This document shows positions 44,991-53,814 of a stretch of DNA of 64,000 bases, in pieces. Below the pieces are notes generated by a model. The model did no database searches. It had not been told where the DNA came from and was given only the letters and a program-made list of their open reading frames with translations. The position numbers and the translations under genes were made by a program. The DNA is from Corallococcus sicarius (GTDB lineage: Bacteria > Myxococcota > Myxococcia > Myxococcales > Myxococcaceae), in assembly GCF_003611735.1 (NCBI RefSeq), contig NZ_RAWG01000007.1, positions 1 through 64,000 on the forward strand. The letters are read 5' to 3'. Numbering within the stretch: the first letter of the stretch is position 1; each line of letters begins with the position of its first letter.

Positions 44991-46106
44991 ATGCTGCTGG
45001 GACACACCAGGGACCCGCTTTGGCCCGTGCCGGAGGCGGCTTTGACGGAGGCGCGGGCGTTCCTGGAGGGGTGCCGGGGCCGACCCGTCCTCGTCGTGCC
45101 GCACCCGGACGTGGATGGACTCGCCTCCGGGGTGCTGATGCTGCGCGCGCTCCAGTCGCTGGGATCCCGCCCGACGGCACGGCTGCCAGGCAAGGGGGAG
45201 GACCTGCACACCCCGTCCTTCCTGGAGCGGCTGGGCACGTTCCCGGCGGAGGCGCTGGTGGTGCTCAACACGGGCAGCCGCGGCGGAGGGCCGCTGCTCA
45301 AGGGCGTCCCCACGCTCGTCGTGGAGCGCGGCGACCGTTTCGCATCCGACGGGTATCCACCTGAAGCGAGGGTCCTGACGACGCGCGGCCACGAGCCCGT
45401 CGCCAACACCAGCCTGCTTACGTACGTCCTGACGTCCCCCTTCATCGTGCCCGGTCCGCTGGAGTGGCTGGCCGTGTTGGGAACGGTGGCGGCCCTGGGG
45501 GTGGATGCGCCGATGCCCTACCTCAAGGACGCGCTGCGGCGGGCGAAGCGCACGGCGACGCTGGAGGCGGTGTCGCTGCTGAACGCGGCGTGTCGCTCCC
45601 ACCGTGTCGCGACCCCGCTGGCGATGCAGGTGTTGCTGCGGGCGGGCAGCGCGTCGGACATCCTCGAAAGCCGCGTGCTGGGCGTGGATGCGCTGCGCGA
45701 CTGTCGCCTGGAGGTCCAACGCGAGGTCGCCCGGTGCGCGAAGACGCCGCCGCGCTTCGCGGGCAACCGCGTGCTCCTGATGTTCAGCTCCGAGGCGCAG
45801 GTGCATCCGCTGGTCGCGGTGCGCTGGTCGCAGCGCATGCCGGACCACGTCGTCATCGTCGCCAACACGGGCTACCAGCCGGACCGCGTGGACTTCACGC
45901 TGAGGAGCCGCGCGCCCATGGACCTGGGCGGCCTGATGCGGAGCGGTGAACCGGCGTCCCAGGAAGAGGTCTGCGAGGACGGCTCGTCGCGCCATGTCAC
46001 GGGCGGCAGCCTGCCTCCCGCGGACTTCCTCCGACTGCTCGAAGGCATGGGCTTCCGGGGGCTGAGCGGCCTCGACGTGGAGCGGCGCGGCGTCGCACCG
46101 GGATGA
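44991..46106 (+). CDS. DHH-family phosphoesterase-like protein, 371 aa
   Basis: The start is the ATG of MLLGHTRDPLWPVPEAAL; upstream codons overlap the non-coding gap. The N-terminal domain has the metal-binding strand VLVVPHPDVDGLASGVLML and TLVVERGDRF, GHEPVANTSLLTYVL, where RecJ/DHH proteins keep their Asp and His ligands, but a literal DHH triad is not visible. The C-terminal DHHA1-like part (VLLMFSSEAQVHPLVAVRWS, PDHVVIVANTGY, FTLRSR) fits a substrate-binding domain. It may cleave short oligonucleotides or cyclic dinucleotides; the substrate is not shown. Confidence 0.75.
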   Translation: MLLGHTRDPLWPVPEAALTEARAFLEGCRGRPVLVVPHPDVDGLASGVLMLRALQSLGSRPTARLPGKGEDLHTPSFLERLGTFPAEALVVLNTGSRGGGPLLKGVPTLVVERGDRFASDGYPPEARVLTTRGHEPVANTSLLTYVLTSPFIVPGPLEWLAVLGTVAALGVDAPMPYLKDALRRAKRTATLEAVSLLNAACRSHRVATPLAMQVLLRAGSASDILESRVLGVDALRDCRLEVQREVARCAKTPPRFAGNRVLLMFSSEAQVHPLVAVRWSQRMPDHVVIVANTGYQPDRVDFTLRSRAPMDLGGLMRSGEPASQEEVCEDGSSRHVTGGSLPPADFLRLLEGMGFRGLSGLDVERRGVAPG

Positions 46107-46124
46107 CGGGGAGATGATTGCGAT

Positions 46125-46685
46125 ATGACGCGGCGGATGCTTCGCGCCCTCCCCGCCCTCCTCCTCTCGCTGTGCCTCGCCTGCGGTTCGACGTCCGAGG
46201 ATCCACCCACTCCCGGTGGCGAGCACTGCGCGCGGTTCGCGTTCACGCTGTCGGACGATTCGACAGCCAGCCACGTGAGTTCGTGCAGCAGCACCGCCTG
46301 CGGCAACGGCGAGAACCCGCCCAACTCCGGGCCGCACTGCAACACCTGGCTGTCGTGCCGCGGCTACACCACGGAGCAGCCGCGCTGCGCGTGGCTGCAC
46401 AACCTGGAGCACGGGCACGCGGTGTTCCTCTACAACTGCCCGGAGGAAGGCGGCTGCCCGGACGAGGTCGCGAAGCTGGAGGCCGTGCGAGCCCAGGCCA
46501 CCCCGACGAGCAACGGCATCCCCCGCGCCCTCGTCGCCCCGGACGCGCAGCTTCCCAAGCGCTTCGCCGCGCTGCTGTGGCGTCGCACGTACCTGATGGA
46601 CACCGTGGATCCGGAAGCGCTCGAGTGCCTGCTCGCGCTCCAGGACAAGGACGCGCCCGAGCCGAACCTGGGCTGCCTTCCCTGA
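46125..46685 (+). CDS. DUF3105 lipoprotein, 186 aa
   Basis: The lipobox LCLACGS (Cys20) follows a basic N-terminus. The mature part carries the DUF3105 signature RCAWLHNLEHGHAVFLYNCP, with His residues that could bind metal, and about ten Cys. The molecular function of the family is unknown. It starts 18 bases after the DHH-like gene on the same strand, so the two may be co-transcribed. Confidence 0.85.
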   Translation: MTRRMLRALPALLLSLCLACGSTSEDPPTPGGEHCARFAFTLSDDSTASHVSSCSSTACGNGENPPNSGPHCNTWLSCRGYTTEQPRCAWLHNLEHGHAVFLYNCPEEGGCPDEVAKLEAVRAQATPTSNGIPRALVAPDAQLPKRFAALLWRRTYLMDTVDPEALECLLALQDKDAPEPNLGCLP

Positions 46686-46787
46686 GCATGACGGGGGCTC
46701 GCGCCATGGCCCGGTGAGCTGCCGGCCAGGGGGGCGAAGCTGTCGAAGCCGGAAGGCATTGAGGAGGCGAAGCGTACTAGCGCCTCC

Positions 46788-48656
46788 ATGACCAACCCCA
46801 TTCGACGCGCCCTCGCGGCGCTGCTGACGCTGACGTGCCTTGGGGCGATGTCAGCCCACGCCGCGGGTGTGCAGGGCCCCGTGCCCCCCGTCTTCCAGAA
46901 CCGCTTGATGGTGGGCCTCTTCGAGGAGGCCGGCCAGAACTGGATGCGTGACAGCGACGTCCCCTGGGATGCGCGCTACCGCTACTTCACCAAGGGCTGG
47001 GCGGACAACTGGGGCTACGGCGCCCGCGATGGCAGCTGGGCCGCCAGCTTCTTCACCGAGACGAAGGCGCAGGGCTATGTCCCCGTCGTCACCTACTACC
47101 AGCTCTTCGGAGAGCCCGGCGGCGGCGAGCAGGAGACGCTGGCGAAGCTGAAGAACGCCAGCACCATGCGCTCCTACTTCGAGGACGTGAAGCTGCTCCT
47201 CCAGCGCGCGAAGACCTACGGCGGTCCCGTCGTCGTGCACGTAGAGCCGGACGCCGTCGGCTTCCTCCAGTTCCAGACGGCCTCCAACCCCGGTGCGTAC
47301 GCGGCGATCGCCGCCTCGGGGATGCCGGAGCTCGCGGGCCTGCCCAACACCGTGGCCGGCTGGAGCCTGGCGTTCCTCCAGCTGCGCAAGGCCGTGGGCG
47401 CGAACAACGTCGTGCTCGGCCTGCACATCTCCGCGTGGGCCAGCGGCAAGGACCTCGTCTACAACTCCCTCACGGATCCGCTCCAGCCGGAGGTCGACAA
47501 GGTCGTCAACTTCCTCAAGCCGATGGGGCTCGCCGCCAACGTGACGGGCTCCACCTACGACGTGCTCTTTGGCGACCCGTTGGATCGCGACGCGGACTTC
47601 TACCGGCTCACGCGCGGCGAGGACCACCTCTGGAGCATGAGCGACACGGCGTCCATCACGTCCAAGTCGTTCAACCGCTACGCGGAGTGGCTGCGCCTCT
47701 TCAACCAGACCTCCGGCAAGCGCTGGGTGCTGTGGCAGATCCCCCTGGGCAACTCCAACCACCTCAACATCAACAACGCGGGGGGCGCGCGCCAGGGCTA
47801 CAAGGACAACCGCACCGAGTACTTCTTCGGCGCGGTCGGTGACCTGCACCGGCGCAAGTTCGCCAACGTGGGCGTGGTCGCCCTGCTGTTCGGCGCGGGC
47901 GCGGGTGGACAGAGCTCCTACCAGAACGACCTCGCCACCGACGGGCAGCCGTACCTGAAGCAGCGCGCGAAGACGTTCCTCCAGGTCGGTGGGCTGGCAC
48001 TGCCCGCGATTGGCACCACGCTGCCGCTCCCGGGCAGCGGTTCGTCCGACGGTGGCACGTCCCCTGTCGACGCGGGCACCCCGCCGGTGGATGGCGGCAC
48101 CGACGGCGGCGTGGACGGTGGCACGCGTCCGGATGGTGGAGTGGACGGTGGAGTGGACGGAGGCACGCGTCCTGACGCAGGCACCGGCACGTCTGACGCG
48201 GGCACTCCCACGGATCCGTCGAAGTACGGCTTCGAGTCCGGCACGCAGGGCTTTGTCGCGGGCGGCGCCGCGGTATCCGCCGTCAGCACCAGCACCACCC
48301 GGGCCTATGCGGGCACCCGTTCGCTGGCCGTGCCCTTCAACGGAACGTCCGGCGGCGGCACCGTGGCGGTGGCCAACGCGGCCGTGGGCTCCGGCAGGAC
48401 GGTGACGTTCCGGCTGTGGCTCCCCACCGGGAGCAACATCACCGGCGTGCAGCCCTACGCCCTGGAAGGCGCGGCCTCCAACTGGCGCTGGACGGGCAAC
48501 TGGGTGGCCGTGGGCAGCCTCAAGGCCGGGGCGTGGAACGCCATCACCGTGACGCTGCCCTCCGGGTCCACCACGCCGCTGTATCAACTGGGCCTGGAGT
48601 TCCAGACGGGCGGCACCTGGAAGGGGACGGCGTACCTCGACGCCGTCACCTGGTAG
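46788..48656 (+). CDS. Secreted glycosidase-like protein with low-complexity linker and carbohydrate-binding module, 622 aa
   Basis: A signal peptide (LLTLTCLGAMSAHA) leads to a domain of about 390 residues with TIM-barrel-like strands: VPVVTYYQLFGEPGG, GGPVVVHVEPDAVGFLQF, VVLGLHISAWASG, RWVLWQIPLGNSNHLNIN. The Glu-Pro-Asp after the hydrophobic strand is a plausible acid/base, but I cannot name the glycoside hydrolase family. Residues about 417-477 are a linker of Gly, Asp, Thr and Val (GGTDGGVDGGTRPDGG). The last 145 residues form a jelly-roll module (YGFESGTQGFVAGG to YLDAVTW) of the kind that binds polysaccharide. It is likely secreted to degrade plant or microbial polymer. Confidence 0.75.
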   Translation: MTNPIRRALAALLTLTCLGAMSAHAAGVQGPVPPVFQNRLMVGLFEEAGQNWMRDSDVPWDARYRYFTKGWADNWGYGARDGSWAASFFTETKAQGYVPVVTYYQLFGEPGGGEQETLAKLKNASTMRSYFEDVKLLLQRAKTYGGPVVVHVEPDAVGFLQFQTASNPGAYAAIAASGMPELAGLPNTVAGWSLAFLQLRKAVGANNVVLGLHISAWASGKDLVYNSLTDPLQPEVDKVVNFLKPMGLAANVTGSTYDVLFGDPLDRDADFYRLTRGEDHLWSMSDTASITSKSFNRYAEWLRLFNQTSGKRWVLWQIPLGNSNHLNINNAGGARQGYKDNRTEYFFGAVGDLHRRKFANVGVVALLFGAGAGGQSSYQNDLATDGQPYLKQRAKTFLQVGGLALPAIGTTLPLPGSGSSDGGTSPVDAGTPPVDGGTDGGVDGGTRPDGGVDGGVDGGTRPDAGTGTSDAGTPTDPSKYGFESGTQGFVAGGAAVSAVSTSTTRAYAGTRSLAVPFNGTSGGGTVAVANAAVGSGRTVTFRLWLPTGSNITGVQPYALEGAASNWRWTGNWVAVGSLKAGAWNAITVTLPSGSTTPLYQLGLEFQTGGTWKGTAYLDAVTW

Positions 48657-48722
48657 CCAAAGGAGCCCCGGTCCCGCGGGTGCGTGCAACCGCCCGCGGG
48701 ACCGACATAGGGTAGCGCCGCC

Positions 48723-49847
48723 TTGAGCGCCCTGCCCCTTCCGACCCCCGCCTCCCGCGAGCGCGTCCGCGCCATCGACTGGCTGCGCGGACTCTCCGTC
48801 CTCTTCATGATCCAGTGCCACGCGCTCGCGCTGCTCACCCCCGAGCTGCGCAAGAGCGTGTGGACCGGCTGGCTGTTGCGGCTGGACGGGCTGGTGGCCC
48901 CGGCGTTCATCTTCTCCGCCGGCTTCGCCCTCTCCCTGCTGATGGTGCGCAGCGCCGCTGCGGGCGTGCTGGGTGACCGCGTGCGCCGCAACCTGCGCCG
49001 CATCGCGGAGGTGTTCGCGGTCGCCGCGCTCGTCAACGCGGCCTGGTTCCCGGTGCTGCGCGAGCCCGTGTGGCTGCTGCGCCTGGACATCCTCCACTGC
49101 GTGGGCCTGTGCCTGCTGCTCACCCTGCCCCTGGCCGCACTGCTGGCCGCGCGCCCGCGCGCCCTCGCGGCCACGGCGTTCGTGCTGGCCATGGTTGCGT
49201 TCGCCATCGCCCCCCTCTTCGACAACGCCGGGGAGCCCTGGGCGTCGTTCCTGCGCAAGTCCTCCTGGGCCACCTTCCCCCTGGTGCCCTGGGTGGGCTT
49301 CGCGTGGCTGGGCGCCTTCGCGGGCACCATCGCGGGCGCGTGGGGCCGCGCGGGACTGGCGCGGGCCCTGGCCTTCCTCATCGCGCTGGGGCTCGTCGGC
49401 TCGCTGACGCCCCACTTCCTGGCCAGCCTCTACCCCCCGCACCGCTTCTTCGTCACCAACCCGTCCAACTCCGCCACCCGGTTCATGTGGGTCTGCGCGG
49501 TGCTGCTCGTGATGCTCCAGGTGGAGGGGCGGATGGCGCCGGACGCGCAGCCCTCGCGCGCACGCCGCTTCCTGGAGGTGTTCGGGACCGCGTCGCTGTC
49601 CGCGTACTTCTTCCACGAGATGCTGCTGTTCTACCGGCTGGGAGGCGTCTTCTCGTTCCAGCGCGTCTGGGGCGACTCCAGCGGGTGGCTCCAGTACGCG
49701 GGGCTCGTGGTGCTGCTCATCGCGTGCACGTTCGTGCTGTGCGTCGCGGTGGATCCGGTGGAGCGCGCGCTCAAGCAGGGCTTCGCGCGCGCCCGCCAGC
49801 TCGCGCTCAGTGGCCCGTGGATGCGGCCTGCTCGAAGGCGCGGATGA
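48723..49847 (+). CDS. Polytopic membrane protein, HGSNAT-catalytic/DUF1624-like, 374 aa
   Basis: About ten membrane helices. The N-terminal block [20 protein letters not shown], followed by [19 protein letters not shown], is typical of heparan-alpha-glucosaminide N-acetyltransferase-like (DUF1624) acyltransferases, which transfer acetyl groups across a membrane. A C-terminal [11 protein letters not shown] is conserved in the same group. The start appears to be TTG at 48723, with GGGTAG upstream; no ATG or GTG fits the N-terminal motif. The end overlaps the convergent VOC gene by 41 bases. Confidence 0.8.
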   Translation: MSALPLPTPASRERVRAIDWLRGLSVLFMIQCHALALLTPELRKSVWTGWLLRLDGLVAPAFIFSAGFALSLLMVRSAAAGVLGDRVRRNLRRIAEVFAVAALVNAAWFPVLREPVWLLRLDILHCVGLCLLLTLPLAALLAARPRALAATAFVLAMVAFAIAPLFDNAGEPWASFLRKSSWATFPLVPWVGFAWLGAFAGTIAGAWGRAGLARALAFLIALGLVGSLTPHFLASLYPPHRFFVTNPSNSATRFMWVCAVLLVMLQVEGRMAPDAQPSRARRFLEVFGTASLSAYFFHEMLLFYRLGGVFSFQRVWGDSSGWLQYAGLVVLLIACTFVLCVAVDPVERALKQGFARARQLALSGPWMRPARRRG

Positions 49848-50295
49848 CGTCCGGCGGGGCCTGCACCAACTCAATCAGCACGCCCTCGCCGCTCAGCGGG
49901 AACTGATCACTCGCCTTCGGGTGGATGAAGCACACGTCGAAGCCCGCCGCGCCCTTGCGGATGCCGCCGGGGGTGAAGCGCATCCCCTGCCCCTCCAGCC
50001 ACTTCACGGCCGTGGCCAGGTCATCCACCCACAGGCCCACGTGGTTGAGCGCCGGGTCGTGCACCTTCGGGCGGCCGTCCGGGTTGACGGGCTGCATCAG
50101 GTCCACCTCCACCTTGAAGGGGCCCGCGCCCGCGATGACGATGTCCTCGTCCACGTTCTCACGTTCGCTGCGGTAGGTGCCGTGGGCCTGAAGGCCCAGC
50201 GTGTCCACCCACAGCCTGCGCAGCGCGCCCTTGTCCAGCCCTCCGACGGCGATCTGCTGGATGCCCAGAATCCGGAACGGTCGTGTCGTCTCCAT
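49807..50295 (-). CDS. VOC/glyoxalase-like protein, 162 aa
   Basis: Starts at [21 protein letters not shown] single VOC-superfamily protein with two beta-alpha-beta3 modules: [40 protein letters not shown]; and GVLIELVQ near the end. The His and Glu of HVGLW and LIELVQ are in the places used to bind a divalent metal in methylmalonyl-CoA epimerases and glyoxalases. The pattern NHVGLWV is closest to the epimerase type, but the substrate is not proven. Confidence 0.85.
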   Translation of the reverse strand: METTRPFRILGIQQIAVGGLDKGALRRLWVDTLGLQAHGTYRSERENVDEDIVIAGAGPFKVEVDLMQPVNPDGRPKVHDPALNHVGLWVDDLATAVKWLEGQGMRFTPGGIRKGAAGFDVCFIHPKASDQFPLSGEGVLIELVQAPPDVIRAFEQAASTGH

Positions 50296-50435
50296 GGGCG
50301 GGCACCGTCGCAAAAGGGGTCAACCCACGCAAGCGCGGGCCACGTCCGGCGGCGGGAAAAATTCACCGGATAAACCCATTCCGGAAGTCGGCCGTTTTGA
50401 AGCCCACGCCGTCAACCGCCTGTCTGGGAGCCCGA

Positions 50436-52280
50436 ATGTCCCCGTTCTTCTCGAAGCGCCGCGTGTCCTTCCTCAGTGGTGCCCTGCTCTCGGCGGGCCT
50501 CGTGGCCGCGTGCTCCACCTCGAGCCCCCAGGAGCAGCAGGCGAAGCAGGAAGTGTCCACCGCGCGCTACTTGAGCGCCCCCCGGAACGAGGTCAGGGAC
50601 ACCCCCGCCCCCGAGCCCACCGCGCTGGCCGCGGATGCCGTGCCCGAGGAGCGCGAGGCCGCCGGGAGCGGGAACGCGGAGTCCCTCATGGCCCCACCAC
50701 CGCCGAGCCCGTCGGTCGCGCCCGCGCCGATGGCCCTCATGCGGCCGTCCACCGAGGCCGCGAAGCGAGCCATGCCCTCGAAGACCATGCCGTTGGCCCA
50801 GGGCGTGAGCGGCGGGCTCATGGGCAAGGTCGCCGGGGGAGCCCCGGGTGATGGGAGCCCCATCGAGGTGAAGGAGAAGGCGAAGGCGGACCTGGACGAC
50901 AAGTCCCTGAACGAGGGCGGCAACACCTTCGAAACCTACAAGCCCAACGCCTTCACGGAGACGACGAAGGACGCGCTGTCCACCTTCGCGGCGGACGTGG
51001 ACACGGCCTCCTACTCCCTGTCGCGGCGCTACCTGCAGCAGGGCCAGCTGCCGCCCACGCAGGCGGTGCGCGTGGAGGAGTTCGTCAACGCCTTCAAGTA
51101 CCGCTACACCCCGCCGGAAGAAGGGGCCTTCACGGTCCACCTGGAGGGCGCGCCGTCACCGTTCAACGCACGCCGCCACTTCGTGCGCGTGGGCGTGCAG
51201 GGCAAGGTCGTCTCCCGCTCGCAGCGCAAGCCCGCGCACCTGGTGTTCCTGGTGGACACCAGCGGCTCCATGGCGTCGTCGGACAAGCTGCCCATGGCGC
51301 TGGAATCCATCAAGATCGCGGTGAGGAACCTCAACGAGAACGACACCGTGGCGCTCGTCACCTACGCGGGGGCCACGCGGGACGTGCTGGCGCCCACGCC
51401 CGCCACGGACGTGAAGAAGATCCACGCGGCGCTGGACACGCTGGCCGCGGGCGGCGGCACCGCGATGGGCTCCGGCATGGAGACGGCCTACAAGCACGCG
51501 GTGAAGAAGGCCTCCGGCAGCGTGGTGTCCCGCGTGGTGGTGCTCTCCGACGGCGACGCCAACATCGGTCCCAACCTGAGCGCGAAGGAGATGCTCGCCA
51601 GCGTGCAGAAGTACGTGTCCGAGGGCGTCACCCTCACCACGGTGGGCTTCGGCATGGGCAACTACCACGACTCGCTGATGGAGCAGATGGCCGACAAGGG
51701 CAACGGCAACAGCTTCTACGTGGACAGCATCAAGGAGGCGCGCAAGGTCTTCGAGACCCAGCTCACCGGCACGCTGGAAGTGATCGCGAAGGACGTGAAG
51801 TTCCAGGTGGAGTTCAACCCCAAGGCCGTGAGCCGCTACCGCCTGATGGGCTACGAGAACCGGGACATCGCGGACAAGGACTTCCGCGACGACAAGGTGG
51901 ACGCGGGTGAGATTGGCGCGGGCCACACCGTGACGGCGCTGTACGAGGTGGAGCTGACGGGCGAGACGCAGGAGCTGGCCACGGTGCGCATCCGCGCCAA
52001 GGCGCCCAACGGCACCGAGGCCAAGGAGCAGGCCTTCCCGCTCACGCGCTCGCAGCTCAAGCCGTCCCTGGAGGCCGCGTCGCCCGACTTCCGCTTCGCC
52101 GTGGCCGTGGGCGCCACCGCGGACATCCTCCGCGCCGCTCCCGCCGCCGAGGGCTGGAGCCTCTCCACCACGCAGAAGCTCGCGGAGAGCGCCGCGGGCA
52201 GTGACTCCGATCGCCACGAGTTCGTGAAGCTCATCACCCAGGCCCGCGCGCTGAGCAGCGCGTCCGCCCGGGGCCGCTGA
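50436..52280 (+). CDS. VWA-domain lipoprotein (YfbK-like), 614 aa
   Basis: The start is the ATG of MSPFFSKRRVSFLSGALL; the lipobox is SAGLVAACS (Cys24). A low-complexity region rich in Pro, Ala and Met (about 50-140) precedes a YfbK-type N-terminal domain (STFAADVDTASYSLSRRYL, VRVEEFVNAFKYRY). The von Willebrand A domain has an intact metal site (VFLVDTSGSMASSDKL, then Thr and Asp in VVVLSDGDANIG). The C-terminal DUF3520-like part ends in TQARALSSASARGR. Such proteins bind partners at the envelope; no MoxR ATPase is adjacent. A terminator follows. Confidence 0.92.
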   Translation: MSPFFSKRRVSFLSGALLSAGLVAACSTSSPQEQQAKQEVSTARYLSAPRNEVRDTPAPEPTALAADAVPEEREAAGSGNAESLMAPPPPSPSVAPAPMALMRPSTEAAKRAMPSKTMPLAQGVSGGLMGKVAGGAPGDGSPIEVKEKAKADLDDKSLNEGGNTFETYKPNAFTETTKDALSTFAADVDTASYSLSRRYLQQGQLPPTQAVRVEEFVNAFKYRYTPPEEGAFTVHLEGAPSPFNARRHFVRVGVQGKVVSRSQRKPAHLVFLVDTSGSMASSDKLPMALESIKIAVRNLNENDTVALVTYAGATRDVLAPTPATDVKKIHAALDTLAAGGGTAMGSGMETAYKHAVKKASGSVVSRVVVLSDGDANIGPNLSAKEMLASVQKYVSEGVTLTTVGFGMGNYHDSLMEQMADKGNGNSFYVDSIKEARKVFETQLTGTLEVIAKDVKFQVEFNPKAVSRYRLMGYENRDIADKDFRDDKVDAGEIGAGHTVTALYEVELTGETQELATVRIRAKAPNGTEAKEQAFPLTRSQLKPSLEAASPDFRFAVAVGATADILRAAPAAEGWSLSTTQKLAESAAGSDSDRHEFVKLITQARALSSASARGR

Positions 52281-52320
52281 CCCCAGCGAGGACACCTCTG
52301 GAATGTGCAGCAAGGGGACT

Positions 52321-52364
52321 CCGCCCGCCACCGGCATCCACCGGTGGCGGGCGGAGTGTTTTTC
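52321..52364 (+). terminator. Rho-independent terminator of the VWA gene
   Basis: A perfect 14-bp stem (CCGCCCGCCACCGG with CCGGTGGCGGGCGG, six-base loop) is followed by AGTGTTTTTC. It ends the VWA transcript 40 bases after the stop and lies between convergent genes. Confidence 0.9.
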
Positions 52365-52370
52365 AGCGCT

Positions 52371-52973
52371 TCAATAGACGGTGAAGGTGGGCGGCGTGGT
52401 GCTGGTGAAGAAGTTCGTGAAGCTGGCCGTGTAGTAGTTCCCCGCCTGGCCATTGATCAGCCCCGTCTTGGTGCCGGAGACACTCACCCCCGTGCCTCCC
52501 CCGGAGAGGCTGACGGTGCCCGTGTAGATGTCACCCGTGCCGTGGTCGCAGAGGAAGTCCGCGTGGCGCACGGTTCCGAGCGTCGTCGGGTTCACGTGCC
52601 GGAGCGCGTACTTGTACCGCGCGGGCTCCAACGGGCCCGTCCGCATCACGAAGCCCACCGCGAGCCCCAGGCTGTTGCCCACGAGCGCGAGCGACGAGGG
52701 CCTGTCCTTCACGACGCGGGCGACCACCACCGAGGCGCCCGTCGGAAGGGAGCAGCCCGTGCCGCCCAGGCGGGTCAACACGACGTCATGCGCCGCGGGT
52801 GACTCCGTCACCAGGACCGTGGACACATCGTAGGTGCAGCCCTGCGAGGACGCCGTCGTCAGGCTCGCGGACTGCTGCCCCAACGCCTCGCCCTCCTCCA
52901 CCGGCTCCGGCCCACCACAGGCCGAGAAGACCAGCGCCGAACCCAGACATACCGCGCGCGTGAATTTTTTCAT
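52371..52973 (-). CDS. Hypothetical lipoprotein, 200 aa
   Basis: A clear lipobox (LGSALVFSACGG, Cys19) after MKKFTRAV. The mature protein is Ser/Thr/Gly-rich with beta-strand character (TGDIYTGTVSLSGGGTGVSV) and several Cys (GCTYD, GCSLP, FLCDHG). No domain recognised. It is probably a surface lipoprotein of narrow distribution. The upstream gap of about 115 bases to the expansin gene is a divergent promoter region. Confidence 0.75.
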   Translation of the reverse strand: MKKFTRAVCLGSALVFSACGGPEPVEEGEALGQQSASLTTASSQGCTYDVSTVLVTESPAAHDVVLTRLGGTGCSLPTGASVVVARVVKDRPSSLALVGNSLGLAVGFVMRTGPLEPARYKYALRHVNPTTLGTVRHADFLCDHGTGDIYTGTVSLSGGGTGVSVSGTKTGLINGQAGNYYTASFTNFFTSTTPPTFTVY

Positions 52974-53088
52974 TTCTGGATACCTTTCCTTGCGGGGAAA
53001 GAACGCACCCTATCAAACCCAACCAGCCCGACCAGGACGCGGAGCATGTCTGTCCTTGACGCAAGGCAGCGCGTGTATGCTGCGCGGC

Positions 53089-53784
53089 ATGAACCGACCC
53101 TCCGCTTGGAAACCTTCGCTGCTGCTGGCCGTGGCCTCATTCGCCTGTGGAGGCTGCGGTGACTCCGCCTCCGGGGGCGGCGTGGCGCTGGGTTCGGAGC
53201 AGAAAGGGATTGCGACCTATTACGACGCCAACGGCGGCGGCAATTGCAGCTACGAGCCGGGCGGCGACCTGATGGTGGCGGCGATGAACCGCGAGCAGTA
53301 CGACGACAGCGCCGCCTGCGGCCAGTGCGTGGACATTGACGGGCCCAAGGGCAGCGTGCGCGTGCGCATCGTCGACCAGTGCCCCGACTGCGACAAGGGC
53401 CACCTGGACCTGAGCCGCGAGGCCTTCGCCAAGGTGGCGGAGATGAAGGACGGCCGCGTGGACATCACCTGGACGCCGGTGTCCTGTGACGTCGCGGGCC
53501 CCGTGCAGTACCACTTCAAGGACGGCAGCAACCCGTGGTGGACCGCCATCCAGGTGCGCAACCACCGGCTGCCCATCCAGAAGCTCGAATGGCGGCGCGG
53601 CGGCGACTGGAAGGCCCTGAAGCGCGAGAGCTACAACTACTTCGTCACCGGTGACGGCGTGGGCGAAGGCAGCTTCCAGGTGCGCGTCACCGCCACCGAC
53701 GGCCAGCAGCTCACCGACACGCTGGAGCAGGTGCTGGACGACGAGACGGTGGACGGGGCGGAGCAGTTCGCGCCCCAGAAGTAG
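53089..53784 (+). CDS. Bacterial expansin-like lipoprotein, 231 aa
   Basis: I use the ATG of MNRPSAWKPSLLLAVASF; an ATG four codons earlier is possible. The lipobox-like ASFACGGC gives an export signal. The first domain is a double-psi beta-barrel as in expansins: GIATYYDANGGGNCSY, ACGQCVDIDGPKGSVRVRIV, DQCPDCDKGHLDLSREAF (Asp of HLDLS is the residue required for wall loosening) and TWTPVSCDV. The second domain (YHFKDGSNPWWTAIQVRNHR, WKALKRESYNYFV) matches the CBM63 companion. Expansins loosen cellulose/xyloglucan networks without hydrolysis. Length is normal. Confidence 0.92.
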   Translation: MNRPSAWKPSLLLAVASFACGGCGDSASGGGVALGSEQKGIATYYDANGGGNCSYEPGGDLMVAAMNREQYDDSAACGQCVDIDGPKGSVRVRIVDQCPDCDKGHLDLSREAFAKVAEMKDGRVDITWTPVSCDVAGPVQYHFKDGSNPWWTAIQVRNHRLPIQKLEWRRGGDWKALKRESYNYFVTGDGVGEGSFQVRVTATDGQQLTDTLEQVLDDETVDGAEQFAPQK

Positions 53785-53814
53785 GCGCGAACCGCTCCGA
53801 GGCCCAGGCGCTCC

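Noticed and set aside
48050..48220. GC-rich tandem repeats read as a regulatory array
   Set aside because: They are the codons of the Gly/Asp/Thr linker in a secreted protein; the repeat is imperfect and in frame.
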